The notes beneath the pieces were generated by a model. That model was given only the letters and a program-made list of their open reading frames with translations. It made no database searches and was not told the origin of the DNA. From IMG/VR virus record IMGVR_UViG_3300042691_045797, positions 1 through 50,668 of that record: 50,668 nt of DNA; one strand, written 5' to 3'. The translations under genes and the position numbers were made by a program. Below, piece after piece: positions 18,557 to 27,443 of the stretch. Origin of the DNA: a virus. Every line of letters starts with the position of its first letter. The first letter of the stretch is position 1.

Positions 18557-20836
18557 ATGTCAAAATTTGCAATTGCCACTTTTGCTTATAGTGAAAGATA
18601 CCAAAAACAAGTAAACAGGATGATTTCAGAAATAGACTCCTGTGATTTAAAACCAACAGTTGTTGTTGTAACTGATAATGTTGATAATATCTTGGATAGA
18701 CCATTTGTTAAAAAGTACGACATTTCCCAATTTAATCCTGAGTATAAAAACTATTCGAATAGTTATTATACTTTTGATTTTTCTGTGAAAAGGTATTCTT
18801 TGTTAGCTGCCCTAAATTTAGGATATACAAAAATTATTTTGTCTGATGCCGATGCCGTACCGAACAAACCATTATTCACCGAAGATTATATTATGAAGGG
18901 ATTCGTCCCAAATTCAGTACAAGGACAAGTTACTTATAATTTTTCGAAAGAAATTATGACAAGCAGTGAGCTTGGAAAAAGGTTTTTATCATATGAAAAA
19001 TATTTTAATGTTTCTTATGACAAGAATGAACTAAACTTTATGCCTGAGGATTGTATACAATTTTTGGATATTGAAATGCCGAAATTTTATAATTTTTTAA
19101 GAGTATGGGATGAATGTATAAAATTCAAAAACTCTGAAAAATTGTCCAACGCTCCTGCTGGTAATATAGATGAAATGTGTTTTGCAGCATTACATTGTGG
19201 TTTGTCAGTTGGTAATAATTCAGGTAAGTGTATGAATGCTCTAACACCCATTCACGATAAGTGGTATGACTCGGCATTTGCTCCACAACCAGTTGTAGAA
19301 GTTAGTAAAAATGAAAGGAAAAAAACAATTGTTTCGTCGGTCTATGAATTAAATTACATTCAAGACAGAGGAGGAGCTGTTTATAAAGGATTTCATCTTT
19401 TAACTGAAACAATAAGGTCGATTATTTTCAAAGAATACGATTATGTTATATATACGGACAAAGTTACATATGACAAACACAATTTAAAAGAAGTCTTTGA
19501 TTATCCAAATGTTGAATTGAGATTAAGGGAGCTAAATGGCGACTTTTATACAAATTATTTGGAACCAATTAGACTGAAGAAAAATGAACAAGGTGAAATA
19601 TATGATAGAATTTTTTGTGTAAAAAATTACGTAGAGGTAATGTATAACAAATTGGATTATCTTGTTGAGGTGGCAAATGAAAAAGATAGTGATGTTTGTT
19701 GGGTTGATGCTGGTCTATTTGGAACTAGTTGCCACAACGGATGGAGGGACCACCTAAAAAATCACATTGTTCACGGTAAAAATTTTGTTGATAAAATATT
19801 TGAAAAAATTAATAAAGAAGATTTTATTGCTCTAAAGGGTGAACACATTTTAATAAACTATGAAGTAAAAGATAAAATAAGATTTTCTTTCGGTGACCAT
19901 CCGTTTATAGTACCAGGTGGTTTATTTGGGGGTAAAAAAGAAAAAACAATAGAATATTTGACCAACTATAAAGATAAGGTAAAAGAAATAGTTGATTGTT
20001 TAGGTGAATATACTTCAGACCAAGAATTGATGTGTCTTTTGTTACAAAACAAAAAATGTAAGTTTTATGAATTTAATGACTGGGATGATTTACAGAGAGG
20101 AATTTTAAAAATGATGGATTTGTATGATGAAGAAACTTATCAAACAGGTACTTTTATACCAAAAAATAACACTGGTGAACCTATAAAAGTTTATGGTGCG
20201 GTTGTGATAGAAGAAAGTAATTTTTTTGAGGAAGAGGAAACTGAAATGAATTTTCCGATGACAGATAGAGAAATTTTAGAGAAAATATCAAAAGTTTCAA
20301 ATAATAAACTTAATTCCTTGGACTTGACTCACAACAACTATATGATAGATAAAATGTCAAGTTTTGCCTTATATTACCATTATCCTTCAGGTAAAGAACA
20401 TTACAGATTGTTAACTTATATATCTAAGTTATATAACGGTGATTTTATTTTAGATATTGGAACCGATAATGGATGTTCTGCAATAGCATTATCCGATAAC
20501 GAAAAAAACACTGTTAAGACATTTGATGTTGTAAATCGAAAAGAACCAAATGTAATTACAAAAGATAATATAAAGTTTTTCTTAGATGATATTTTCAAAT
20601 ACGAAGAGGTTTTAAAAGAAAGTAGATTCATTATGGTTGATACTAATAATGATGGAGTTTTTGAAAGAAAAATTTATGATAAATTGAAAGATATAAATTA
20701 TAAGGGATTGGTACTTATAGATGATATACACTTAAATTCTGAGATGAAAAGATTTTGGGAGTCGGTCCCCGATGAAAAGTTCGATTTAACAATAAAAGGT
20801 CATAGTACTGGAACAGGAATAATAATTTTTGAATAG
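18557..20836 (+). CDS. Three-domain glycosyltransferase / HtrL-WlaTC-like / methyltransferase fusion
   Basis: 759 aa. Residues 1-250: a GT-A-like nucleotide-sugar domain opening FAIATFAYSERY, with the DxD-type motif LSDADAVPNKP (about 94-104). Residues 255-540: resembles the HtrL/YibB-WlaTC family of putative glycosyltransferases, with IVSSVYEL, CWVDAGLFG, PGGLFGGKKE and a SDQELMCLLL helix. Residues 565-759: a class I SAM-dependent methyltransferase with motif I FILDIGTDNGCS (about 629-640) and an acidic LVLIDDIH strand. It starts 5 bases after the GT60 gene. One protein may add one or two sugars and methylate them. The middle family's reaction is poorly known, so donor and acceptor cannot be stated. 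A similar but rearranged fusion lies at 28220-30574. Confidence 0.65.
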   Translation: MSKFAIATFAYSERYQKQVNRMISEIDSCDLKPTVVVVTDNVDNILDRPFVKKYDISQFNPEYKNYSNSYYTFDFSVKRYSLLAALNLGYTKIILSDADAVPNKPLFTEDYIMKGFVPNSVQGQVTYNFSKEIMTSSELGKRFLSYEKYFNVSYDKNELNFMPEDCIQFLDIEMPKFYNFLRVWDECIKFKNSEKLSNAPAGNIDEMCFAALHCGLSVGNNSGKCMNALTPIHDKWYDSAFAPQPVVEVSKNERKKTIVSSVYELNYIQDRGGAVYKGFHLLTETIRSIIFKEYDYVIYTDKVTYDKHNLKEVFDYPNVELRLRELNGDFYTNYLEPIRLKKNEQGEIYDRIFCVKNYVEVMYNKLDYLVEVANEKDSDVCWVDAGLFGTSCHNGWRDHLKNHIVHGKNFVDKIFEKINKEDFIALKGEHILINYEVKDKIRFSFGDHPFIVPGGLFGGKKEKTIEYLTNYKDKVKEIVDCLGEYTSDQELMCLLLQNKKCKFYEFNDWDDLQRGILKMMDLYDEETYQTGTFIPKNNTGEPIKVYGAVVIEESNFFEEEETEMNFPMTDREILEKISKVSNNKLNSLDLTHNNYMIDKMSSFALYYHYPSGKEHYRLLTYISKLYNGDFILDIGTDNGCSAIALSDNEKNTVKTFDVVNRKEPNVITKDNIKFFLDDIFKYEEVLKESRFIMVDTNNDGVFERKIYDKLKDINYKGLVLIDDIHLNSEMKRFWESVPDEKFDLTIKGHSTGTGIIIFE

Positions 20837-20837
20837 G

Positions 20838-21533
20838 ATGAAATACCCAATTGTGATTATGAATTTTAATTTGCTAACGTGGCCTAAGCAAATGATTGAA
20901 AACTTAAAAAAATTTGACGACGTTGGGGACATCATAATATTTGATAACTGCTCAACTTACCAACCGCTCTTAGATTGGTATTCAACTAATCCGTGTGAAA
21001 TAGTTTATTCAGACTATAATAGGGGCCATTGTGGTCCTTGGGATTTTGGACTAATAGATAAACTAAATTCTGAATTTTATGTTGTGACGGACCCTGACAT
21101 GGGATTAGACGAAACACCAACGGATAGTTTAAATTTTTTAAAAGAAAAATTATCCTCTCATAAAGAATTTGACAGAATAGGTCTGTCAATAATTGATTAT
21201 GCGGACCCAATACCTAATGTACCTCATTATGGTCTTATGAGACATTTATATCATGAATTTTATGACCCGACAAAAAAAGAAGATGGGTTGTTAAAGGGAC
21301 ATATAGTTGATACCACTTTTGCAATGTACAATATCAATAGACACAAATCTGGACCATCATGTGCAACAGATTTCCCATATAGTGTGAGACATTTACCTTG
21401 GGCGATTACTGAGGCTCAACTTAATAATTTAAAAGAGTATAATTATGAATTTTTTTATTATCTTAAAACCGCAGAATATTCTTCATCGTATAAAAAATAT
21501 GTAAATTTTGATAACCGATTTAATAATGAATAA
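20838..21533 (+). CDS. GT-A (GT2-like) glycosyltransferase
   Basis: 231 aa from ATG 20838, one base after the previous stop; a TTG at 20829 would overlap that gene and is less likely. The N-terminus (YPIVIMNFNLLTWPKQMI) and IIIFDNCSTYQPLLDWY resemble GT2-type enzymes that begin with a nucleotide-binding strand and an NxST turn. The metal motif is VVTDPDMGLDETP (DPD). Further conserved blocks are GLLKGHIVDTTFAMY and SGPSCATDFPYSVRHLPW. The protein at 22410-23099 is a close paralogue with the same blocks. It overlaps the next start by 8 bases. Sugar donor unknown. Confidence 0.7.
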   Translation: MKYPIVIMNFNLLTWPKQMIENLKKFDDVGDIIIFDNCSTYQPLLDWYSTNPCEIVYSDYNRGHCGPWDFGLIDKLNSEFYVVTDPDMGLDETPTDSLNFLKEKLSSHKEFDRIGLSIIDYADPIPNVPHYGLMRHLYHEFYDPTKKEDGLLKGHIVDTTFAMYNINRHKSGPSCATDFPYSVRHLPWAITEAQLNNLKEYNYEFFYYLKTAEYSSSYKKYVNFDNRFNNE

Positions 21534-22398
21534 AGTAATTATTGTTATTTTTTGTGACGAGGGATTTGGGGACCAATATGCGAGTTTTGTTACGGCATAT
21601 AATGTTATACCAAAAATTAAAAATTTAGGATTTGATATTAAAATTTTTATTTCAAAGGAGCATAAATATTTTTCACTAAAAACTCCATTATCAGTTATTT
21701 ACAATTTATCAATATTTGACTGCGAGGTCGAAGAGTTAAGATGGGGTAGTATTAAAGAAAAATTGAAAGATTATAAACTAATTTCTTTTTCGGCCATTCA
21801 AATTTATGTAAAAAACAATGAAGATATACTCAAAGATTTTTGTTATGACAATATAACAAGGTATAATTTACATAATTTGACTGAAAATCCGTTATTAATT
21901 GAAAATTTTTATAATAATGAAATTATAGACATTTCTAATAATTTTATTTCAAATAAAAATAAACTAGCGGTTCTACATTTTAGAAGTGGAGATGCTTTTT
22001 GGAGGTCAAGTTTAGAAGATGTAAAAAAAGACGGATTTTGGGGCAATCAATTTGAGAAATCTTATAATTTTATTGAGTCTCATAAAGATTATGATGTTAT
22101 GATTTGTTCTTCAAATAGACAAGTTGTTGACCACTTTTGTGAAAAATATAGTAATGCATTCAAAAATGAATTTAGTGATAATTCATTAAATATGCATAGA
22201 TTATATGGGCACGATTTTAATGAGGATGACCGCAGATATATTGAGCATAGTAAAGAAATACTGGGAGAAATGATTTCTATTTCACATGCCCAAAAAGCAT
22301 ACTCAATAAATCATTTTTCTTCTAATTTTATTTTATACGGTATTTTGAATAACATTAATTATAGTATTTTTAGAGACAAAATAATCAATCTGATATAA
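21526..22398 (+). CDS. Putative GT-B glycosyltransferase, fucosyltransferase-like
   Basis: 290 aa from ATG 21526; the longer TTG start at 21508 lies inside the previous gene and adds little. The start is KVIIVIFCDEGFGDQYASF, a Rossmann-type strand with a Gly turn. Around residue 150 it has LAVLHFRSGDAFW, which fits the HxRxGD motif of alpha-1,2/1,6 and protein O-fucosyltransferases. Near the end ILGEMISISHAQKAYSINHFSSNF resembles their second conserved region. The overall match is weaker than for the GT11-like gene at 27444. It could be a diverged fucosyltransferase or another GT-B enzyme. Confidence 0.55.
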   Translation: MNKVIIVIFCDEGFGDQYASFVTAYNVIPKIKNLGFDIKIFISKEHKYFSLKTPLSVIYNLSIFDCEVEELRWGSIKEKLKDYKLISFSAIQIYVKNNEDILKDFCYDNITRYNLHNLTENPLLIENFYNNEIIDISNNFISNKNKLAVLHFRSGDAFWRSSLEDVKKDGFWGNQFEKSYNFIESHKDYDVMICSSNRQVVDHFCEKYSNAFKNEFSDNSLNMHRLYGHDFNEDDRRYIEHSKEILGEMISISHAQKAYSINHFSSNFILYGILNNINYSIFRDKIINLI

Positions 22399-22409
22399 TT
22401 TAAAAATAT

Positions 22410-23099
22410 ATGAAAATACCAATAATAATAAATAATTGTAACCTGCTAGAATGGCCAAAAAAAATGATTGAGGATATCTCAACTTTTGAGGGGGTTGGTG
22501 AAATTATAATTCTCGATAATGGCTCAACTTATGAACCTCTTTTAGAATGGTATGAAACAAAACCTTGTGAAATAATAAAATCAGAAATAAATTACGGTCA
22601 ATATGGTCCGTGGCAAAAAAATATTCCACAGAGCCTTGGGAGTGACTATTACGTGGTTACTGACCCTGACTTGGGATTGGGGGAGACCCCAAAAGATTGT
22701 TTATTGGTATTAAAAGAAAAACTCGACAAATATAAAGAATTTGACAGAATAGGTTTATCTTTATCAAATATTATAAATAGAGTTTACGACACCCCTTATT
22801 ATTATTGGTTAGAACACATATCTCATGAATTTTGGAATTTGGAAAAATTAGAGGATGGGTTGTTAAAGGGTCACATAGTTGACACAACTTTTGCATTATA
22901 TCATAAAAATAGAAATAAATCAGGCCCAAGTTGCGCAACTAACTTTCCCTATAGTGCTAGACATTTACCATGGGAGTTTAGTAACCAAGAAATAAATAAT
23001 CTAAAAGATATAAATTATGAATTTTATTATTATCTAAAAAATGCAAATTATGCTTGTTCTTTTAAAAGATTTGTAGATTTTGATAATAGGTGTTGTTAA
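22410..23099 (+). CDS. GT-A (GT2-like) glycosyltransferase, paralogue of 20838-21533
   Basis: 229 aa. Shares with 20838-21533 the order NFNLL/NNCNLLEWPK, IIILDNGSTYEPLLEWYETKPCEI, the DPD metal motif (VVTDPDLGLGETP), EFDRIGLSL, GLLKGHIVDTTFALY, SGPSCATNFPYSARHLPW and a C-terminal YEFYYYLKNA block. The two are separated by one gene, which suggests tandem duplication with an intervening insertion, or duplication of a larger unit. They may add the same sugar in different positions, or have diverged in donor choice; this cannot be told from sequence. Confidence 0.7.
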   Translation: MKIPIIINNCNLLEWPKKMIEDISTFEGVGEIIILDNGSTYEPLLEWYETKPCEIIKSEINYGQYGPWQKNIPQSLGSDYYVVTDPDLGLGETPKDCLLVLKEKLDKYKEFDRIGLSLSNIINRVYDTPYYYWLEHISHEFWNLEKLEDGLLKGHIVDTTFALYHKNRNKSGPSCATNFPYSARHLPWEFSNQEINNLKDINYEFYYYLKNANYACSFKRFVDFDNRCC

Positions 23100-23116
23100 A
23101 AAAATAAAAAAAATAA

Positions 23117-23758
23117 ATGAAAAAAATAATTTCTTTTTCTTTATACGGAGATGACCAAAAATATTGTCATGGTATGATTTGTAATATTGAACTTGCTAAA
23201 ATAATTTACCCTAGTTGGATTGTTCGAGTTTATTATGGGGATTCAGTACCTAGTAACATTGTGGAAATGATGAAAAAATATGACCATGTTGAACTAGTCA
23301 ACATGAAAGAAAACGGAGCATATCAATATATGATGTGGAGGTTTTTACCTATTAGTGATGAAGATGTTGAGGTAATGCTATCAAGAGATGCCGATTCTAG
23401 ATTATCTTATAGGGAAAAAGTCGCTGTTGATATTTTTTTAGAGTCCGATTACTTATTACATTCTATTAGGGACGAAAGAAATCATGCAGATATTATGGGT
23501 GGTATGTGGGGTATGAAGAAAAATGATAAGATAAATATGAAAGAATTAGTAGAATCTTGGGATGGGCCTCTTACTTATCATTCGGACCAAGATTTTCTGA
23601 GAAAAAAAGTAATGCCTAACTTCCAAGATTCTTGTTTGACCCATTGTTCTTTTTACTTAAAAAATTATCCTCAAGAACCAAAAAATCATTTTTTTGTGGG
23701 TCAAGTTTTTCCTTCGGGTAATAATGATGGATTGGGATATGACTATATTTATTATTAA
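23117..23758 (+). CDS. GT-A-like glycosyltransferase with RDADSR motif
   Basis: 213 aa. Opens with KKIISFSLYGDDQKYCHGMICN, followed by YPSWIVRVYYGDSVP, a pattern common in virus-encoded and capsule-associated glycosyltransferases. The probable metal site is VMLSRDADSRLS (DxD at about 94-96). HADIMGGMWGMKK and YHSDQDFLRKKV look like acceptor-side blocks. It begins 17 bases after the previous stop behind an A-rich leader with no Shine-Dalgarno. Donor unknown. Confidence 0.65.
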   Translation: MKKIISFSLYGDDQKYCHGMICNIELAKIIYPSWIVRVYYGDSVPSNIVEMMKKYDHVELVNMKENGAYQYMMWRFLPISDEDVEVMLSRDADSRLSYREKVAVDIFLESDYLLHSIRDERNHADIMGGMWGMKKNDKINMKELVESWDGPLTYHSDQDFLRKKVMPNFQDSCLTHCSFYLKNYPQEPKNHFFVGQVFPSGNNDGLGYDYIYY

Positions 23759-23764
23759 ACAAAA

Positions 23765-24490
23765 ATGAAAATAAATTACGTAATTTTAAGTAGTTGTACT
23801 GACAAATACTATTTAGATTTTTGGCCAATTGTATCCAAAATTTGGAAAAATCTTTTAAATGTGACCCCTGTATTAGCGTTAATGACTAATGAAGACTCGG
23901 ATTTTTACGAAGATGGTTTTGGAATCGTAAAAAAATTTAAATTATTAGATGGATACAGTTCACAATTGCAGTCACAAATTGTAAGACTTTACTTACCAAA
24001 ACTTTTAAATGGGTATTGTTTAATATCAGATATCGACATGGCCCCACTCCAAAAAAGTTATTTTGAGAATCCCTCCATAGGTCTTAATGAAGACGAATTT
24101 GTTGTATACTCTTCAGACAATCCAGAATGCTTAGCGGAGAACATGTACCCTATGTGCTACATTTTATCTCACTCAAAAAATTTTGAAATTTTTCACAATA
24201 ATGAAGAATGGAATATTTTTTTAGATAAACTTTCAAATCTAAATTTAGGCTGGAGTACGGACCAAAAATATTTATATGATTGTTTAAAAAAATACGATTT
24301 AAATAAAGTTAAATTGTTAGACCGGGGATGGTACGCTGGAGGTGCATCAAAAAGAGTTGACCGAGGGTGGTGGGGATATAATGAGGAACAGTTAAAAAAT
24401 GGATTTTATATTGACTCCCATTTGTTAAGACCCTACAGTTCTCACAAAGAGGAAATTGATAAATTAGTTTCATTAATACTGACCCAATGA
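23765..24490 (+). CDS. GT-A glycosyltransferase, GT8-like
   Basis: 241 aa. It begins KINYVILSSCTDKYYLDFWPIV and has the metal motif YCLISDIDMAPLQ (DID) at about residue 91, as in GT8-like retaining enzymes that use UDP-sugars. LNLGWSTDQKYLYDCL and LLDRGWYAGGASKRVDRGWW are likely substrate-side motifs. The stop TGA overlaps the next ATG (ATGA at 24487-24490). Family placement is by resemblance of the DxD region. Confidence 0.6.
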   Translation: MKINYVILSSCTDKYYLDFWPIVSKIWKNLLNVTPVLALMTNEDSDFYEDGFGIVKKFKLLDGYSSQLQSQIVRLYLPKLLNGYCLISDIDMAPLQKSYFENPSIGLNEDEFVVYSSDNPECLAENMYPMCYILSHSKNFEIFHNNEEWNIFLDKLSNLNLGWSTDQKYLYDCLKKYDLNKVKLLDRGWYAGGASKRVDRGWWGYNEEQLKNGFYIDSHLLRPYSSHKEEIDKLVSLILTQ

Positions 24491-24621
24491 ACGTAATAAT
24501 TTCAGTTTTATCTTTAGATAAAAATCCATATAATAAACTTGAGGACTCCATAAGGGAAACTTGGTATAATTTAAACGAACCTAAAGTTAAAATTTTTTTT
24601 TATTACGGTAACCATGATTGA
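24487..24621 (+). pseudogene. 44-aa remnant of a glycosyltransferase N-terminus (GT31-like), or a small ORF
   Basis: An ATG that overlaps the previous stop opens a frame of 44 codons ending in TGA at 24619-24621. It reads MNVIISVLSLDKNPYNK, then LEDSIRETWYN and KVKIFFYYGNHD. SIRETW resembles the conserved RxxIRxTW start of galactosyltransferase-type (GT31) enzymes, where a long catalytic domain should follow. Here the frame stops just after the second beta strand, and the next gene starts 8 bases inside it. It is best read as the broken head of a glycosyltransferase, though it may still be translated through coupling. Confidence 0.5.
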
Positions 24622-25372
24622 TTTCATAACAGGTAATAAATTTAAAAGTTTATGTCATTATTCTTTTGATGAATTAGGTTTTGTAAAACATAGAGAGCCC
24701 AAAGATGAAGTTTTAAAAATTTTTGTTAAAATAGATTTGGTAGGTAATTTTTTCGAAATGTGGGGCGACCAAAAATTTATTTTAGTTACACATAATGGGG
24801 ACACGGAGGTAAATTTAAATTTTTTAAAATATATAGAAAACCCGAACTTAATTCAATGGTATGCTCAAAACGTTAATATTTATCACCCAAAATTAAAATC
24901 AATACCTATTGGTATTGCAAATGAAATTTGGGAACATGGAAATGAAAAAGTATTTTTAGAAGTTATAGAAAAAAATCATCAAAAAGAAACAATGATTTAT
25001 GCAAATTTTGATGTTAATACTAATTTATTCGAAAGAACTAAATGTGCCAGAGAAATTAAAAAAAATGGTATTGAATTGTCTAGCAGAAAACCTTTTAAAT
25101 CATTTTTGGAGGAAATATCCAAAAGCCACTTTGTAGTTTCGCCAAACGGTAATGGGATTGATTGTCATAAGATTTGGGAATCACTTTACCTAAAATCAAT
25201 ACCTATAGTAACTAACTCAATTAATATAAAATTTTACGATGATTTACCTATTTATATTATAGATGATTGGTCTAATTTTAAAGTAGAAGATTTTAATGTT
25301 GATACTTATAAAAAAATATGGAACAATTTTAAAATAGAGAAACTTAACATTTCTAAATTCATAGATAAATGA
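24614..25372 (+). CDS. Exostosin-like (GT47-type) putative glycosyltransferase
   Basis: 252 aa. The C-terminal half has SHFVVSPNGNGIDCHKIWESLYLKSIPIV split over residues about 170-200, the layout of exostosin/GT47-like and related GT-B enzymes, in which a strand, a Gly loop and an ExL helix bind the nucleotide-sugar. The N-terminal half (NFFEMWGDQKFILVTHNGD, IQWYAQN, LKSIPIGIANEIW) fits the acceptor lobe. It overlaps the broken frame upstream by 8 bases and the next gene by 4 (ATGA). Donor unknown. Confidence 0.6.
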   Translation: MIDFITGNKFKSLCHYSFDELGFVKHREPKDEVLKIFVKIDLVGNFFEMWGDQKFILVTHNGDTEVNLNFLKYIENPNLIQWYAQNVNIYHPKLKSIPIGIANEIWEHGNEKVFLEVIEKNHQKETMIYANFDVNTNLFERTKCAREIKKNGIELSSRKPFKSFLEEISKSHFVVSPNGNGIDCHKIWESLYLKSIPIVTNSINIKFYDDLPIYIIDDWSNFKVEDFNVDTYKKIWNNFKIEKLNISKFIDK

Positions 25373-25962
25373 AAAATTTCATACAAATAGGAGCTAGCGA
25401 AGGAATGGACTATTTCCAAAATTTAGTCCAAAGTATTAATGAAAGAGTAAGAGTAATTCTTATTGAACCTAACAAAAAATCTATACCAATATTGAAAAAA
25501 AATTATGAAAATTTATTAAAAAAACATGAAATAATTTTTTTAGAGTTAGCAATAGTGCCATTTAAAGACGAAGATTTTATTAATCTATATCATGATGAGG
25601 ATAATTTAGTACAATCCCTATCTTCTCTAATTAAAAGAAATTCACATAATCTACCTGATGTTATGGTAGTTTCGTGTTCTACTTTAAATGAACTTTTTGA
25701 AAATATGAAAATATTTGAAGTTGATGAAATTTGCATTGACACTGAAGGTTTAGATTATGAAATATTACTATCATTGGATTTAGATAAAGTAAAAATAAAA
25801 AAAATTGTTTGCGAAATATGGCCATATGACCAAGATGATTTTAACAAAAAATTTAGAACTGGTCCGCATTTACTTCCTCAATTAAAAGTAAAATTTAAAA
25901 ATTATGATTTTAGTGAAATTTTTGTTGACGGAATGCTTTCTTTAAAATTAGAAAAAAAATAA
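25369..25962 (+). CDS. FkbM-family SAM-dependent methyltransferase (first)
   Basis: 197 aa. Motif I is NFIQIGASEGMDYF, the acidic end of strand 2 is VILIEPNKK, and VDEICIDTEGLDYEIL is the DxxGxE-type block typical of FkbM methyltransferases. These often O-methylate sugars in glycan and antibiotic pathways. It starts in an ATGA overlap with the exostosin-like gene, so the two are translationally coupled. Its neighbour downstream is a second FkbM gene with different spacing, so they probably methylate different positions (inference). Confidence 0.7.
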   Translation: MKNFIQIGASEGMDYFQNLVQSINERVRVILIEPNKKSIPILKKNYENLLKKHEIIFLELAIVPFKDEDFINLYHDEDNLVQSLSSLIKRNSHNLPDVMVVSCSTLNELFENMKIFEVDEICIDTEGLDYEILLSLDLDKVKIKKIVCEIWPYDQDDFNKKFRTGPHLLPQLKVKFKNYDFSEIFVDGMLSLKLEKK

Positions 25963-25968
25963 AAAATT

Positions 25969-26583
25969 ATGATTATAGATTTAGAAAATTTGGTAAGTAA
26001 GTATGATTTAAAAATAAATGGTATTTTACATATAGGGGCTCATTATGGCGGTGAAATAGAAACTTATGAAAAATTAGGAATAAGTAATTTAATTTTTTTC
26101 GAACCCTCCCCTGAAACCTTTAAAATTTTACAGGAAAGGGTAGGTACTAGAGCTATTTTAAAAAATATTGCTTTAGGTAATACTATAGGTGAAATTGAAA
26201 TGAACGTTGAGACCGCTAATTTAGGAGCCTCTAATTCAATATTAAAACCTAAACTACACTTAGCACAATATCCATACATTACTTTTGATAAAAAAATTAA
26301 AGTTGGGATAGATAAATTAGATTCATTTTTAAATGTAAAAGATAAATTTAATTTTATAAATATAGATGTACAAGGATATGAACTAGAAGTTTTTAAAGGA
26401 GGTAACGAATATCTTAATCATATTGATTATATAATGACCGAAGTTAATAGAGATGAGTTATATGAAAATTGTGTTCAGATTGAAGAATTAGATAACTATT
26501 TGGGGACATATGGATTTGAGCGAGTTGAAACCTCTTGGTGGGATGGAGGTAATTGGGGGGACGCATTCTATATAAAAAAGTAA
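25969..26583 (+). CDS. FkbM-family SAM-dependent methyltransferase (second)
   Basis: 204 aa. Shows GILHIGAHYGGEIETYEKLG (motif I), LIFFEPSPETFKIL, KNIALGNTIGEIEMNV and FNFINIDVQGYELEVFKG, the full FkbM pattern, followed by the family's usual ending (GDAFYIKK). It is a clearer match than the preceding gene. Its probable job is O-methylation of a sugar or a small acceptor in the cluster's glycan. Start ATG lies 6 bases after the preceding stop, in an A-rich leader. Confidence 0.78.
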   Translation: MIIDLENLVSKYDLKINGILHIGAHYGGEIETYEKLGISNLIFFEPSPETFKILQERVGTRAILKNIALGNTIGEIEMNVETANLGASNSILKPKLHLAQYPYITFDKKIKVGIDKLDSFLNVKDKFNFINIDVQGYELEVFKGGNEYLNHIDYIMTEVNRDELYENCVQIEELDNYLGTYGFERVETSWWDGGNWGDAFYIKK

Positions 26584-26584
26584 A

Positions 26585-27439
26585 ATGCATCTAATTTTAT
26601 CTCACATAGGACTTGAATTACCTAATCATCTTGAGGATTGTCTTACACAAACTAGAAAATTTTATGACGGCCCTATAACAATTGTAACTAATTCAATTAA
26701 CACTGATTGGGTGAAAAAATATGAAGTAAACATTGAAAATATAAATTTTGAAAATGAAAAATTTAAAATATCTCAAATTGTAAACTTCAGTGAAAATCCT
26801 ACTAGAAATTTCTGGTTATATACACTGGCTAGATTGTTCTTTATAGAAGATTTTGTCGTAAAAAATAAAATCGATAATTTTGTTCTGTTTGAAAATGATG
26901 TCTTAATATTTTCTAATTTAAACGAAATAATAGATAAAATGTCAAATATATATAAAAATGTATCAATTACTATGTCTTGTGATTTGAGGGCAACAACAGG
27001 ATTTTCCTTTTTCAAATCTTATAAAGATTTAATTAGACTAACTAATGATATTATTGAATTAATTAATAAATTTAATGGAATTATTCCTGAATTTGGTAAG
27101 TATCCAAGTGAAATGATGTTTATTAGAAAAATTTCTAAGACCAAAGATTACATATCTTCTCTACCAATTTTTCCAACTGATGAGTTTTTTGGACATTTTA
27201 ACTTTGTTTTTGACCCGGCGTCTTATGGTCAATTTTTAGGTGGCTACCCAATAATTCACGGAGGTTCTAGTGAGCCTCATATTGATTTAGGTACTTATAT
27301 TGGGAAAAAAATTGATGACGGGGAATACAGAGTTTTTTTTGACAAAAAAGATGGGCCATTTATAACTAATAATAAAAATGAAAAATTTAAAATTTATAAT
27401 TTACATGTTTGGTCTAAAAATCTAAAAAAATTTTTATAA
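26585..27439 (+). CDS. Putative GT-A-like glycosyltransferase
   Basis: 284 aa. It opens LILSHIGLELPNHLEDCLTQTRKFY, with ITIVTNS as a second strand, and has NFVLFENDVLIFSNL at about 98-112, where END stands in the DxD position. ATTGFSFFKSYKDLI and IIHGGSSEPHIDLGTYIG are further blocks; a His/Gly motif near the C-terminus is common in capsule-type glycosyltransferases. Starts one base after the FkbM stop. The glycosyltransferase call rests on the motif, the fold pattern and the cluster, not on a clear family match. Confidence 0.5.
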   Translation: MHLILSHIGLELPNHLEDCLTQTRKFYDGPITIVTNSINTDWVKKYEVNIENINFENEKFKISQIVNFSENPTRNFWLYTLARLFFIEDFVVKNKIDNFVLFENDVLIFSNLNEIIDKMSNIYKNVSITMSCDLRATTGFSFFKSYKDLIRLTNDIIELINKFNGIIPEFGKYPSEMMFIRKISKTKDYISSLPIFPTDEFFGHFNFVFDPASYGQFLGGYPIIHGGSSEPHIDLGTYIGKKIDDGEYRVFFDKKDGPFITNNKNEKFKIYNLHVWSKNLKKFL

Positions 27440-27443
27440 AAAA

